From Alphaproteobacteria bacterium (lineage in GTDB: Bacteria > Pseudomonadota > Alphaproteobacteria > Rhodobacterales > Rhodobacteraceae), in the NCBI GenBank assembly GCA_016869875.1, contig VGDE01000017.1:1-32185 (forward strand): a stretch of 32,185 nucleotides of DNA, read 5' to 3'. The position numbers and the translations under genes were made by a program. This document shows, piece after piece, positions 21,020 to 31,473 of the stretch; position 1 is the first letter of the stretch; each line of letters begins with the position of its first letter. Below the pieces are notes generated by a model. The model was not told the origin of the DNA. It was given only the letters and a program-made list of their open reading frames with translations, and made no database searches.

Positions 21020-23661
21020 GAAGCGGTCTCCTGCGTCAGGGCCTTGAGTTCATAGATCAGCTCCAGCGCCTCGCGCGGGGACAGGCTGTCGGGATGCACC
21101 GCCCGCAGCCGCGCGTCCAGCGCCGAGCCCCTGGGCAAAGGCGCGGGCGCAGGCGGGACCGTGCGGAACAGCGGCAGATCGTCGATCAGCGCGGCCGGGC
21201 GCGTGCCTCCCTGCCGTTCCCCCGATTCCAGTGCATCCAGCACCGTCCGGGCCCGTTCCACCACACTGGCAGGCAGCCCGGCCAGCCGGGCAACCTGCAC
21301 GCCATAGCTGCGGTCGGCCGCACCCTTCCTGACCTCGTGGAGGAAGATCACCTCGCCCTCCCACTCGCGCACGGCCACGGTGGCGTTCTCGACCCCGTCC
21401 AGCTTGGCCGAAAGGGCTGTCATCTCGTGGTAATGCGTGGCGAACAGCGCGCGGCAGCGGTTGGCGGCGTGCAGATGCTCCATCACCGCCCAGGCGATAC
21501 TGAGTCCATCCCAGGTCGCCGTCCCGCGCCCGATCTCGTCCAAGATCACCAGCGCGCGGTCATCAGCCTGATTCAGGATGGCGGCCGTTTCGACCATCTC
21601 GACCATGAAGGTCGAACGCCCCCGCGCCAGGTCATCCGCAGCGCCCACCCGGCTGAACAACTGGCTGACCAGCCCGATATGGGCGGAGCGCGCGGGAACA
21701 AAGGCCCCCGCCTGCGCCAGCACCGCAATCAGCGCGTTCTGCCGCAGAAAGGTCGACTTTCCCGCCATGTTGGGGCCGGTCAACAGCCAGATGGCGGGCG
21801 TCCCGCCGCTGGTCAGGTCGCAGTCGTTGGCCACGAAACTCTCGGCCTTGCGCTTCAGCGCCCGTTCCACGACTGGATGGCGGCCACCCTTGATCACGAA
21901 GGCGCGGCTGTCGTCCAGGCGCGGCCTGACCCAGCCTTCGCCCGACGCGATGTCTGCAAAGGCGGTCGTCAGGTCGATCTCGGCCAAGGCACGCGCGGCC
22001 TGCCCGATACGCGCCGCCGCTTGCAGCACCGCGCCGCAGAGGCGGTCGAAGACGCCCCGCTCGATCTCCAGCGCGCGGTCGCGGGCGTTGAGGATGCGCG
22101 TCTCCAGTTCGGACAGCTCGACCGTGGTAAAGCGGATCTGGTTGGCGGTGGTCTGGCGATGGATGAAGGTCTGGTTCAGTGGCGGGGCCATCATGCGTTC
22201 GGCATGGGTGGCCGTTGTTTCGATGAAATAGCCCAGCACGTTGTTGTGCTTGATCTTGAGGCTGGCGACCCCCGCCAGCGCCGCGTAATCCGCCTGCATC
22301 CCGGCAACGACGCCGCGCCCCTCGTCGCGCAAGCGGCGGGTCTGGTCCAGATCCTCGTCATGTCCCTCGGCCACGAAGCCCCCGTCGCGCGCCAGCAGCG
22401 GAGGCTCGGCCACCAGCGCATCGTCCAGAAGATCGATCAGCGCCTCATGGTCCACCAGATCCGCCGCAGCATGGCGCAGCACCTGCGGGGCGTCCGCAGG
22501 CAGGCGCGCGGCGATGGCAGCCCCTTGCGTCAGCCCGGCCCGGATCGCGGCCAGATCGCGCGGCCCGCCACGCTCCAGCGCCAGGCGCGACAGAGCGCGG
22601 TCCATGTCCGGCACGCGCGACAGCGCCGTGCGCAGGTCGGCCAAAAGGCGCGGATCATCGGCCAGCGCCGCCACCGCATCGTGGCGGCCCTGGATCAGCG
22701 CCAGATCGCGGCTCGGCGCGCTGATGCGCCGTTCCAGCAGACGGGCGCCCGGCGCCGTCACCGTCCGGTCGATCGCGGCCAGCAGCGAACCCTCGCGCCC
22801 GCCCGACAGCGCCTGCGTCAGTTCCAGGTTGCGCCGGGTGGCGGCATCGATCTGCATCGCCCCGCCCGCGCGTTCGCGCACAGGCGGGCGCAACAGGGGC
22901 AGCTTGCCCTTCTGCGTCAGGTCCAGATACTCGACGATGGCGCCCATGGCGGCCAATTCGGCACGGGTAAAGCTGCCAAAGCCGTCCAGCGTCTCGACGC
23001 CATAGAGCGCGCACAGCCTGCGCGCGCCCGCACTGCTGTCAAAGGCGCCGGGATGCAGATCCGTCAGCGCGGCCCCCGCATCCGCCACCAGCTCCTCCAG
23101 CTCGATCCCCGCTGCCAGAACCTCGCGCGGGGCCAGCCGCGCCAGTTCCGGCGCCAGCCGCGGCAGCGGGCAGTCCATCACCTGGAACGCCCCGGTCGAG
23201 ATATCGACCCAGGCCAGCGCCCCTTCGTCCCGGACCTGGGCAAAGGCTGCCAGGTAGTTGTGCCGCCGCGCCTCCAGCAGCGACTCCTCGGTCAGCGTGC
23301 CAGGGGTGACCAGCCGCACCACATCGCGCGCCACCACGGATTTCGAGCCGCGCTTCCTGGCCTCGGCCGGGTCCTCCATCTGCTCGGCGATGGCCACGCG
23401 AAACCCCTTGCGGATCAGCGTCAGCAGATAGGATTCGGCCGCATGGACCGGGACGCCGCACATGGGGATCGGGTGTCCCTGATGCGTGCCGCGTTTCGTC
23501 AGCGCAATGTCCAGCGCACTGGCCGCCTGCACGGCATCATCAAAGAACATCTCGTAGAAATCGCCCATGCGATAGAACAGCAGCGCGCCGGGATTGGCAT
23601 CCCGTATCGTGAGATACTGGGCCATCATCGGTGTCGGCTGATCGGTCATGTCCTTTGTCAT
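21016..23661 (-). CDS. mutS: DNA mismatch repair protein MutS
   Basis: 881-aa [14 protein letters not shown] mismatch-recognition motif, [20 protein letters not shown] Walker [38 protein letters not shown]. Confidence 0.98.
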   Translation of the reverse strand: MTKDMTDQPTPMMAQYLTIRDANPGALLFYRMGDFYEMFFDDAVQAASALDIALTKRGTHQGHPIPMCGVPVHAAESYLLTLIRKGFRVAIAEQMEDPAEARKRGSKSVVARDVVRLVTPGTLTEESLLEARRHNYLAAFAQVRDEGALAWVDISTGAFQVMDCPLPRLAPELARLAPREVLAAGIELEELVADAGAALTDLHPGAFDSSAGARRLCALYGVETLDGFGSFTRAELAAMGAIVEYLDLTQKGKLPLLRPPVRERAGGAMQIDAATRRNLELTQALSGGREGSLLAAIDRTVTAPGARLLERRISAPSRDLALIQGRHDAVAALADDPRLLADLRTALSRVPDMDRALSRLALERGGPRDLAAIRAGLTQGAAIAARLPADAPQVLRHAAADLVDHEALIDLLDDALVAEPPLLARDGGFVAEGHDEDLDQTRRLRDEGRGVVAGMQADYAALAGVASLKIKHNNVLGYFIETTATHAERMMAPPLNQTFIHRQTTANQIRFTTVELSELETRILNARDRALEIERGVFDRLCGAVLQAAARIGQAARALAEIDLTTAFADIASGEGWVRPRLDDSRAFVIKGGRHPVVERALKRKAESFVANDCDLTSGGTPAIWLLTGPNMAGKSTFLRQNALIAVLAQAGAFVPARSAHIGLVSQLFSRVGAADDLARGRSTFMVEMVETAAILNQADDRALVILDEIGRGTATWDGLSIAWAVMEHLHAANRCRALFATHYHEMTALSAKLDGVENATVAVREWEGEVIFLHEVRKGAADRSYGVQVARLAGLPASVVERARTVLDALESGERQGGTRPAALIDDLPLFRTVPPAPAPLPRGSALDARLRAVHPDSLSPREALELIYELKALTQETAS

Positions 23662-23712
23662 GGCGGTCTTCTAGCGGCTTGCGCGCGGCCGGGAAACCAC
23701 TACATTCGGCCC

Positions 23713-23797
23713 CACCTCGGGGTGCCTGACCGGCTGAGACGCTTTTGCGGACCCGTTGAACCTGATCCGGCTCATCCCCGGCGGAGGGAAGGTGCGG
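23713..23797 (+). ncRNA. TPP riboswitch (THI element)
   Basis: GGGGTGCCTGACCGGCTGAGACGC...GGACCCGTTGAACCTGATCCGGCTCATCCCCGGCGGAGGGAAGG matches the conserved thi-box core (CTGAGA, ACCC, GAACCTGATC, CCGGCG-AGGGA), just upstream of thiBPQ. Confidence 0.93.
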
Positions 23798-23837
23798 CAC
23801 GTCCTTTCTTTCGAACCCTGATTGAAAGGAACCTGTC

Positions 23838-24812
23838 TTGAAAATCGCCCTGATCCCGGCCCTTCTGCTGGCCACGCCCGTTCTGGCGCAGGACCGCGTC
23901 CTGACCGTCTATGCCGAGGATTACGTTGCCAGCGAGTGGGGCCCCGGACCCAAGATCAAGGAAGGCTTCGAGGCCTTCTGCAACTGCGAACTGCGCTTCG
24001 TCACCGGCGACATCCTGCCCCGCCTGCTGATGGAAGGCGCGGGAACCCAGGCCGATGTCGTCTTTGGCCTGAATACCGACGTCACCGCCCGCGCCCGCGC
24101 CTCCGGCCTGTTCGCGCCGCATGGGCAGGACACGTCCGACATGTCCCTGCCCGTCGAATGGACCGACGACATCTTCCTGCCCTACAACTGGGGTGAAACC
24201 GCATTCGTTTACGACGAAACGCGGCTGGACAACCCGCCTGCCAGCTTTGCCGAACTGCTGGATGCGCCGGACGACCTCAAGATCGTGATCCAGGACCCGC
24301 GCAGCTCGATCTCGGGGCTGGCGCTGCTCTTGTGGGTCAAGCAGGTTTACGGCGACGACGCGCCGGATGCCTGGGCCAAGCTGGCGCCCAAGGTGCTGAC
24401 GGTGACGCGCGGCTGGTCGGAAAGCTATGGCATGTTCACCAGCGGCGAGGCCGACATGGTGCTGTCCTATACGACCTCGCCTGCCTATCACATCGCCGCC
24501 GAGGATGACCGGACCAAGACGGCGGCCATCTTTCCCGAAGGCCATTACTTCATGACCGAACTGGCGGCCCAGGTCGCCTCGACCGATCAGCCCGAGTTGG
24601 CGCAGGCCTTCATGGACTGGATCCTGACGCCCGAGTTCCAGGCCGTCATCCCGCTGGCCAACTGGTCCCTGCCCGCGAAACTGCCGCAAGAGGACTGGCC
24701 GCAGGTCATGCGCGACTTGCCCCGTCCCGAGACGACGCTGTTCTATTCCGAGAACGAGGCCGAGGCCCTGCGCCAGCCCGCGCTGGACGAATGGCAGCGG
24801 GCCTTCCGCTGA
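23838..24812 (+). CDS. thiB: Thiamine/TPP ABC transporter substrate-binding protein
   Basis: 324-aa ORF downstream of TPP riboswitch; signal peptide, LTVYAEDYVASEWGPGPKIKEGFEAFCNCELRFV, periplasmic-binding fold motifs; TTG start with AAAGGA RBS. Confidence 0.94.
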   Translation: MKIALIPALLLATPVLAQDRVLTVYAEDYVASEWGPGPKIKEGFEAFCNCELRFVTGDILPRLLMEGAGTQADVVFGLNTDVTARARASGLFAPHGQDTSDMSLPVEWTDDIFLPYNWGETAFVYDETRLDNPPASFAELLDAPDDLKIVIQDPRSSISGLALLLWVKQVYGDDAPDAWAKLAPKVLTVTRGWSESYGMFTSGEADMVLSYTTSPAYHIAAEDDRTKTAAIFPEGHYFMTELAAQVASTDQPELAQAFMDWILTPEFQAVIPLANWSLPAKLPQEDWPQVMRDLPRPETTLFYSENEAEALRQPALDEWQRAFR

Positions 24813-26326
24813 GCCCTGGCCACGCCATCGCGGCGGCCCTTGCGGCGCTGATCGGGGGAACGCTGGCGGCCGTGGCCTGGGTGGCCGGCGGCCTGTCGGC
24901 GCTGAGCGAATGGGACATGCGCGCGCTGTGGTTCACGCTGTGGCAGGCCGCGCTGTCGGCGACCCTGTCGGCCGTTCTGGCGGTGCCGGTGGCGCGGGCA
25001 CTGGCACGGCGCCAGTTCCCGGGGCGCGGGCTGCTGGTGACGCTGCTGGGCGCACCCTTCATCCTGCCGGTGATCGTGGCGATCATGGGGCTGATCGCGG
25101 TCTTTGGCCGCAATGGCGCCCTGAATGAGGGACTCCGCGCCCTGGGCCTGCCCGAGATCAGCATCTATGGCTGGCAGGGCGTGATCCTTGCGCATGTGTT
25201 CTTCAACCTGCCCTTGTCGGTCCGGCTGATCCTGCAAGGTTGGCAGGCGATCCCGGCCGAACGCTTTCGTCTGGCAGCCTCGCTTGGCTTTGCGCCGCGC
25301 GACATCGCCCGGCATCTGGAGCGGCCGATGCTGCGGGCTGCCCTTCCCGGCGTCTGGCTCGCGGTGTTCCTGGTCTGCCTGACGTCGTTCACCGTGGCGC
25401 TGGCCCTGGGGGGCGGACCCCGCGCCACCACGGTCGAACTGGCGATCTATCAGGCCTTCCGCTTTGATTTCGACCTGGGGCGCGCGGCGACTCTCGGCCT
25501 CGTCCAGATCGGCCTTTGCGTCGGGGCACTGATGGCCGCGCGCTGGATCGCCATTCCCGCAAGCTTTGGCGCCGGGATGGACGCGCGCGGCGGCCCTGTT
25601 GCCCCCGGCGGGTGGAGACGTGCAGCGGATGCTGCGGTGATCGCGGCCGCGGCAGTTTTTCTGCTTTGGCCGCTGGCGGCGGTGACGGCCTTGGGCCTGC
25701 CGCGCCTCACGTCCCTGCCGGCCGAGGTGTGGGATGCCGCGGTGCGATCCGTCTTGATGGCCGTCACTTCGGCGGGGCTGGCGTTGGGCGCCTGCCTGGC
25801 CCTGGCGCTGGCCATCGCCAGGGGCCGCGGCCGCTGGATCGAGACGGCGGGAATGCTGCCGCTGATCGCCTCGCCGCTGGTTCTGGGAACGGGATTGTTC
25901 ATCCTGTTACGGGGGCTGGTCACTCCGCAGCAGATGGCCCTGCCCGTGACGGTGGCGATCAATGCGGCCATGGCTCTGCCCTTCGGGCTGCGCGCGCTGA
26001 TTCCGGCGGCGCGGTCGCTGCAGGCGGATTACGGGCAGCTGGCAGCGTCGCTGGACTTGCGGGGCTGGGCGCGCCTGCGTTACCTGACGCTGCCGCGCCT
26101 GGCCCGGCCGCTTGGATTTGCGGGGGGATTGGCGGGTGCGCTGGCAATGGGAGACCTTGGGGTGATCACCCTGTTCGCCAGCGACCAGCCCACGCTGCCG
26201 CTGAAGCTGTACCAGCTGATGAACAGCTATCGGATGGAGGATGCGGCGGCGGCGGCGGTGCTGCTGATGGTCCTCAGCTTTGCGCTGTTCTGGCTGTTCG
26301 ACAAGGGAGGCCGCCTTGACGCTTGA
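24791..26326 (+). CDS. thiP: Thiamine/TPP ABC transporter permease
   Basis: 511-aa multi-TM ORF with two EAA-like loops (AERFRLAASLGFAPRDIARHLERPML; YGQLAASLDLRGWARLRYLTLPRLARPL); overlaps thiB 3' end. Confidence 0.92.
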   Translation: MAAGLPLSPGHAIAAALAALIGGTLAAVAWVAGGLSALSEWDMRALWFTLWQAALSATLSAVLAVPVARALARRQFPGRGLLVTLLGAPFILPVIVAIMGLIAVFGRNGALNEGLRALGLPEISIYGWQGVILAHVFFNLPLSVRLILQGWQAIPAERFRLAASLGFAPRDIARHLERPMLRAALPGVWLAVFLVCLTSFTVALALGGGPRATTVELAIYQAFRFDFDLGRAATLGLVQIGLCVGALMAARWIAIPASFGAGMDARGGPVAPGGWRRAADAAVIAAAAVFLLWPLAAVTALGLPRLTSLPAEVWDAAVRSVLMAVTSAGLALGACLALALAIARGRGRWIETAGMLPLIASPLVLGTGLFILLRGLVTPQQMALPVTVAINAAMALPFGLRALIPAARSLQADYGQLAASLDLRGWARLRYLTLPRLARPLGFAGGLAGALAMGDLGVITLFASDQPTLPLKLYQLMNSYRMEDAAAAAVLLMVLSFALFWLFDKGGRLDA

Positions 26327-27011
26327 ATTTCGCGACATCCTGGTGCGCCAGGGCCAGTTCACGTTGACGGCCGACCTGACCCTGCCAAGGGGCGGGCGCT
26401 TTGCCGTCATCGGCCCGTCGGGATCGGGCAAATCGACCCTGCTGTCGCTGATCGGGGGATACCTGTCGCCGGACCGGGGCCGGCTGATCTGGGACGGGCA
26501 GGATCTTGCGGATCAGGCTCCGGGCCAACGCCCTGTTTCGACCTTGTTCCAGAACCACAACCTGTTCCCGCATCTCAGTGTGAAGCGGAACGTGGGCTTG
26601 GGGCTGAGGCCCGACCTGCGGCTGGATCGCCATCAGCAGCAGCGTGTCGCCGAGGCGCTGCAGCAGGTGGGTCTGGCCGGAATGGAGGAACGTCGTCCCG
26701 CCGCGCTGTCCGGCGGCCAGCAAAGCCGCGTTGCATTGGCACGCGTCCTGTTGCGGGCGCGCCCCCTTCTGCTGTTGGACGAGCCCTTTTCCGCCCTGGG
26801 CCCCGCCCTGAAGTCCGAGATGCTGTCCCTGTTGTCGCGGATCGCGGACGACACGGGTGCGACCGTCCTGATGGTCACCCATGATCCCGCAGATGCCCGC
26901 GCCTTTGCCCCCCAGACCGTCCTGATCGAGAACGGACAGGCCCGGCCGCCCCGTCCGACAGGCCCGCTGCTGGACGACCCGCCGCCGGGGCTGCGGGCCT
27001 ATCTGGGCTGA
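26316..27011 (+). CDS. thiQ: Thiamine/TPP ABC transporter ATP-binding protein
   Basis: Walker A GPSGSGKSTLLSLIG, signature LSGGQQSRVALARVLL, Walker B LLLLDEPFSAL; likely TTG start 26316 preceded by GGGAGG and overlapping the thiP stop. Confidence 0.93.
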   Translation: MTLEFRDILVRQGQFTLTADLTLPRGGRFAVIGPSGSGKSTLLSLIGGYLSPDRGRLIWDGQDLADQAPGQRPVSTLFQNHNLFPHLSVKRNVGLGLRPDLRLDRHQQQRVAEALQQVGLAGMEERRPAALSGGQQSRVALARVLLRARPLLLLDEPFSALGPALKSEMLSLLSRIADDTGATVLMVTHDPADARAFAPQTVLIENGQARPPRPTGPLLDDPPPGLRAYLG

Positions 27012-27018
27012 GGCAGCG

Positions 27019-27123
27019 CTAGACGATCCACAGGCGGATCAGCCAGGCGACAATGCCGATCGCGCAGACGCTGGCCAGCCAGATGGCCACGAACCAGGCC
27101 AGCCGCCGCAAGGACCGCGGCAT
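27019..27123 (-). CDS. 34-aa single-TM microprotein of the CydX/DUF2474 type, cytochrome bd/CIO accessory subunit
   Basis: Minus-strand ATG 27123 to TAG 27019: MPRSLRRLAWFVAIWLASVCAIGIVAWLIRLWIV; ATGA overlap with the cydB stop; below the length cutoff of the ORF track. Confidence 0.8.
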   Translation of the reverse strand: MPRSLRRLAWFVAIWLASVCAIGIVAWLIRLWIV

Positions 27124-28163
27124 CAGTGATACCCTTCATTCGGGTCGACCTTTCCGCGGAACACCCAATAGGCATAGGCGGTATAGCCAAGAATGATCGG
27201 CACAAGGACGGCGGCCCCCACCAGCATGAAGATCTGGCTGTTCTCGGGGGCTGCCGCCTCCCAGATGGTGATCTCGACCGGCACGATATAGGGGAACATC
27301 GAAAAGCCCAGGCCGGCAAAGGCCAGGATGAACATCCCAAGGGCGAAGATGAAGGGCCAGTAATCGTGGTGCTTGACCCGCAGCGTCCGGAACATCCCGA
27401 AGGCCAGCGCCAGCACCGCCGCCGCGACGGCCCCGGCCAGCAGGATGTTCAGTCCCCCGAACCACCGGCTGTAATAGCCGTCCTGCAGGAACGGCGTCCA
27501 CAGGCTGACGATCCCGATGAAGCCCACCGTCGCCAGGCCCAGGATCCAGGCCCGGTGCCGCATCCGGGCCTGAAGGTCGCCATGGGTCTTCATGACCAGC
27601 CAGGTCGCGCCCAGCAGCATGTAGCCCACCATGACCGCGACCCCGACCATCAGCGTGAAGGGCGTCAGCCAGTCCCACCAGCCGCCGGCATAGCTGCGCG
27701 CCGCCTTGTCGATGTTGATCCCTTGCAGCAGCCCGCCAAGGGCGATCCCCTGAGCCAGCGACGCCATTGCCGACCCGCCGATAAAGGCGATGTCCCAGAC
27801 CCGCCGCCAGCGGGTCGTGCGCCAGCGGAACTCGAAGGCCACGCCGCGAAAGATCAGCGCCAGCAGCATGGCGATGATCGGCGCGTAAAGCGCGGGCAGG
27901 ATCAGCGAATAGGCCAGCGGGAAGGCGGCGAACAACCCCCCGCCGCCCAGCACCAGCCAGGTTTCGTTGCCGTCCCAGACCGGCGCGACCGAGTTCATCA
28001 TCACGTCCCGGTCCTTGCCCTGGGGCTCGACCGCGAACAGCATCCCCAGCCCCAGGTCGAACCCGTCCAGCACCACATAGACCAGCACGGCAAAGGCGAT
28101 GATGAAGGCCCAGATCACGGTCAGGTCAAGGGACACGCCTTCGGCAATGGGCATCATCGTCAT
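27123..28163 (-). CDS. cydB: Cytochrome bd-type (cyanide-insensitive-like) quinol oxidase subunit II
   Basis: 346-aa multi-TM ORF; VLYVVLDGFDLGLGML-like N-terminus, PVWDGNETWLVLGGGGLFAAFPLAY. Confidence 0.95.
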   Translation of the reverse strand: MTMMPIAEGVSLDLTVIWAFIIAFAVLVYVVLDGFDLGLGMLFAVEPQGKDRDVMMNSVAPVWDGNETWLVLGGGGLFAAFPLAYSLILPALYAPIIAMLLALIFRGVAFEFRWRTTRWRRVWDIAFIGGSAMASLAQGIALGGLLQGINIDKAARSYAGGWWDWLTPFTLMVGVAVMVGYMLLGATWLVMKTHGDLQARMRHRAWILGLATVGFIGIVSLWTPFLQDGYYSRWFGGLNILLAGAVAAAVLALAFGMFRTLRVKHHDYWPFIFALGMFILAFAGLGFSMFPYIVPVEITIWEAAAPENSQIFMLVGAAVLVPIILGYTAYAYWVFRGKVDPNEGYH

Positions 28164-29608
28164 TCTCCGGGCTGGACAGGGCGGGACTTGCGGGACGGAT
28201 GCTGCGGCGCGGGCGTGATGCCCGCCGTCCGGATCGGGCTGTCGAAGCTGTCCGACAGCGAAGGTTCAGCGCTGACCGGACCGCGGTTCATCAACCGCAT
28301 GATGTAATAGGTTCCTGCCCCGAACACTGCAAAATAGATCACGACAAAGGCGATCAGCGAGGCTCCGACCGCCGCGGCATCCAAGGGGGCGACGCTGTCG
28401 ACGGTGCGCAGGTGGCCATAGACGGTGAAAGGCTGACGCCCGACCTCGGTGGTGATCCACCCTGCCAGAACCGCGATCAGGCCCGATGGCGCCATGACCA
28501 AGGCTGCGCGGTGCAGCATCGGGCTGTCGAACAGCATGCCGCGCCAGCGCGCGATCAGTGACCACAGCCCGATCCCCAGCATCGCGAAGCCGATTGTAAC
28601 CATGACGCGGAAGGACCAGAAGACGATGGCCACCGGCGGCTGATCCTCGCGCGGGATGGTGTCGAGGCCGTCCAAGGGCGCGTTCAGGTCGTGCTTGAGG
28701 ATCAGCGAACTGAGCTTGGGGATGCCGACGGCATAATCCAGCCGCTGCTCATCCTGGTTGGGCAGGCCGAAAAGATAAAGCGGCGCGCCCTCGGGATGGC
28801 TTTCGAAATGCCCTTCCATCGCCATGACCTTGGCAGGCTGGTGCTCCAGCGTGTTCAGGCCGTGGATGTCGCCCAGAAAGATCTGCACGGGTGCAAAGAT
28901 CGCGGCCATCCACATCGCCATCGAAAACATCGTGCGCGTGGCCGGGCTGACCTTGTCGCGGCGGTTGCGGTGGCGCAGCAGGTGCAACGCGGCCACGCCG
29001 CCGACGATGAAGGCGGTCGTCAGATAGGCCGCCGTCACCGTGTGCATCAGGCGATAGGGGAAGGAGGGGTTGAAGATCACCTCCCAGAAGTTGGTGGGCA
29101 GGAATTGTCCGGTTTCGGCATCGATCTCGAAGCCCGCAGGCGTATGCATCCAGCTGTTGACCGACAGGATCCAGAAGGCGGAGATAGCGGTTCCCACCGC
29201 GACCGCCAGACAGGCGATCATGTGCAGCACCGGCCCCACCCGCTCGCGCCCGAACAGCATGATGCCCAGGAACCCGGCCTCGAGGAAAAAGGCCGACAGC
29301 ACCTCATAGGCCATGGGGGCGCCAATGACCGGCCCCGCACGGTCCGAGAACACCGACCAGTTGGTGCCGAACTGATAGGACATGACGATGCCCGACACGA
29401 CACCCATGGCAAAGGCCAAGGCAAAGATCTTGACCCAATAGCGGAACAAATCGAGGTACTTGCCGTCCTTGGTCCACATCCACAGCCCGTTCAGCACAGC
29501 CAGAAAGCTGGCCAGCCCGATGGTGAAGGCGGGAAACAGAAAGTGGAAGCTGACCGTGAAGGCAAACTGGATACGCGCAAGCAGAACCGCGTCGGCGGCA
29601 TCGAACAT
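28160..29608 (-). CDS. cydA: Cytochrome bd-type (cyanide-insensitive-like) quinol oxidase subunit I
   Basis: 482 aa from MFDAADAVLLARIQFAFTVSFHFLFPAFTIGLA; SVFSDRAGPVIGAPMAYE, GWITTEVGRQPFTVYG; overlaps cydB start by 4 bp. Confidence 0.95.
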   Translation of the reverse strand: MFDAADAVLLARIQFAFTVSFHFLFPAFTIGLASFLAVLNGLWMWTKDGKYLDLFRYWVKIFALAFAMGVVSGIVMSYQFGTNWSVFSDRAGPVIGAPMAYEVLSAFFLEAGFLGIMLFGRERVGPVLHMIACLAVAVGTAISAFWILSVNSWMHTPAGFEIDAETGQFLPTNFWEVIFNPSFPYRLMHTVTAAYLTTAFIVGGVAALHLLRHRNRRDKVSPATRTMFSMAMWMAAIFAPVQIFLGDIHGLNTLEHQPAKVMAMEGHFESHPEGAPLYLFGLPNQDEQRLDYAVGIPKLSSLILKHDLNAPLDGLDTIPREDQPPVAIVFWSFRVMVTIGFAMLGIGLWSLIARWRGMLFDSPMLHRAALVMAPSGLIAVLAGWITTEVGRQPFTVYGHLRTVDSVAPLDAAAVGASLIAFVVIYFAVFGAGTYYIMRLMNRGPVSAEPSLSDSFDSPIRTAGITPAPQHPSRKSRPVQPGE

Positions 29609-30205
29609 GTCGGGCCTCTTCGAGCAAAGCCTGCGCCCCGGATGGGCGAGGCTGGAACTTGCCGGCCATCCTTGCTGCGAAAGACGCACGGCCGATCGAG
29701 TTGAACTGCCTAAAGGTTAATGCCGCGGCCGGCCTTTGCAAGGGACGATTAGCCGCAGAACCTGACCAGCCCGGATCCAAGGAAACCTGCTGGTATTTCC
29801 GCGAACGCTAGTTCCGGGGAGGTCCTGCCAAAGCATCTGCCCTGACCCCTGATTCCGTCCAAGTCTGCCTGCCATCGTGAGCCTGAAGCAGGTCTGGCCT
29901 TGGATACCTTCGCGAGGGACCGCAACACGGCTCCGCAGTCCTGCCGGGGAGAGGTTCTGGCTCTTTTGAGAAACTCTGCCCGCACAACAGGCGCCGTGAC
30001 AGAACCCGGGCCGGTTCGAAGAGCGGCACTCCGTCTGCTTCCATTCCGGCGAAAGCTTGCTGGCAGGGGCACCTGGCGATGAGATTTGGCGGCAACGTCC
30101 CCGACGGCGGCTGAACCAGCGCGGCGGCGCCGGACAGAAGGACATGCTCCGCATCCGGCTGTGTTCTGCCGGTGATCGGGGCAGGCGCGGCACGAAACCG
30201 TGTGA

Positions 30206-31438
<1,233 letters not shown>

Positions 31439-31473
31439 TGGTGGCAGTCTCAGAAGGACTGCCATGCCAATGT

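Noticed and set aside
21094-23841. 915-aa plus-strand ORF antisense to mutS
   Set aside because: Lies opposite a clearly conserved mutS; long antisense open frames are common in high-GC DNA and the translation is rich in Arg/Gln/His/Gly without family motifs.
31442-31464. Perfect 8-bp hairpin TGGCAGTC-TCAGAAG-GACTGCCA between glf and the pyruvyl transferase
   Set aside because: Position fits a convergent terminator but no T-run on either side, so not called.
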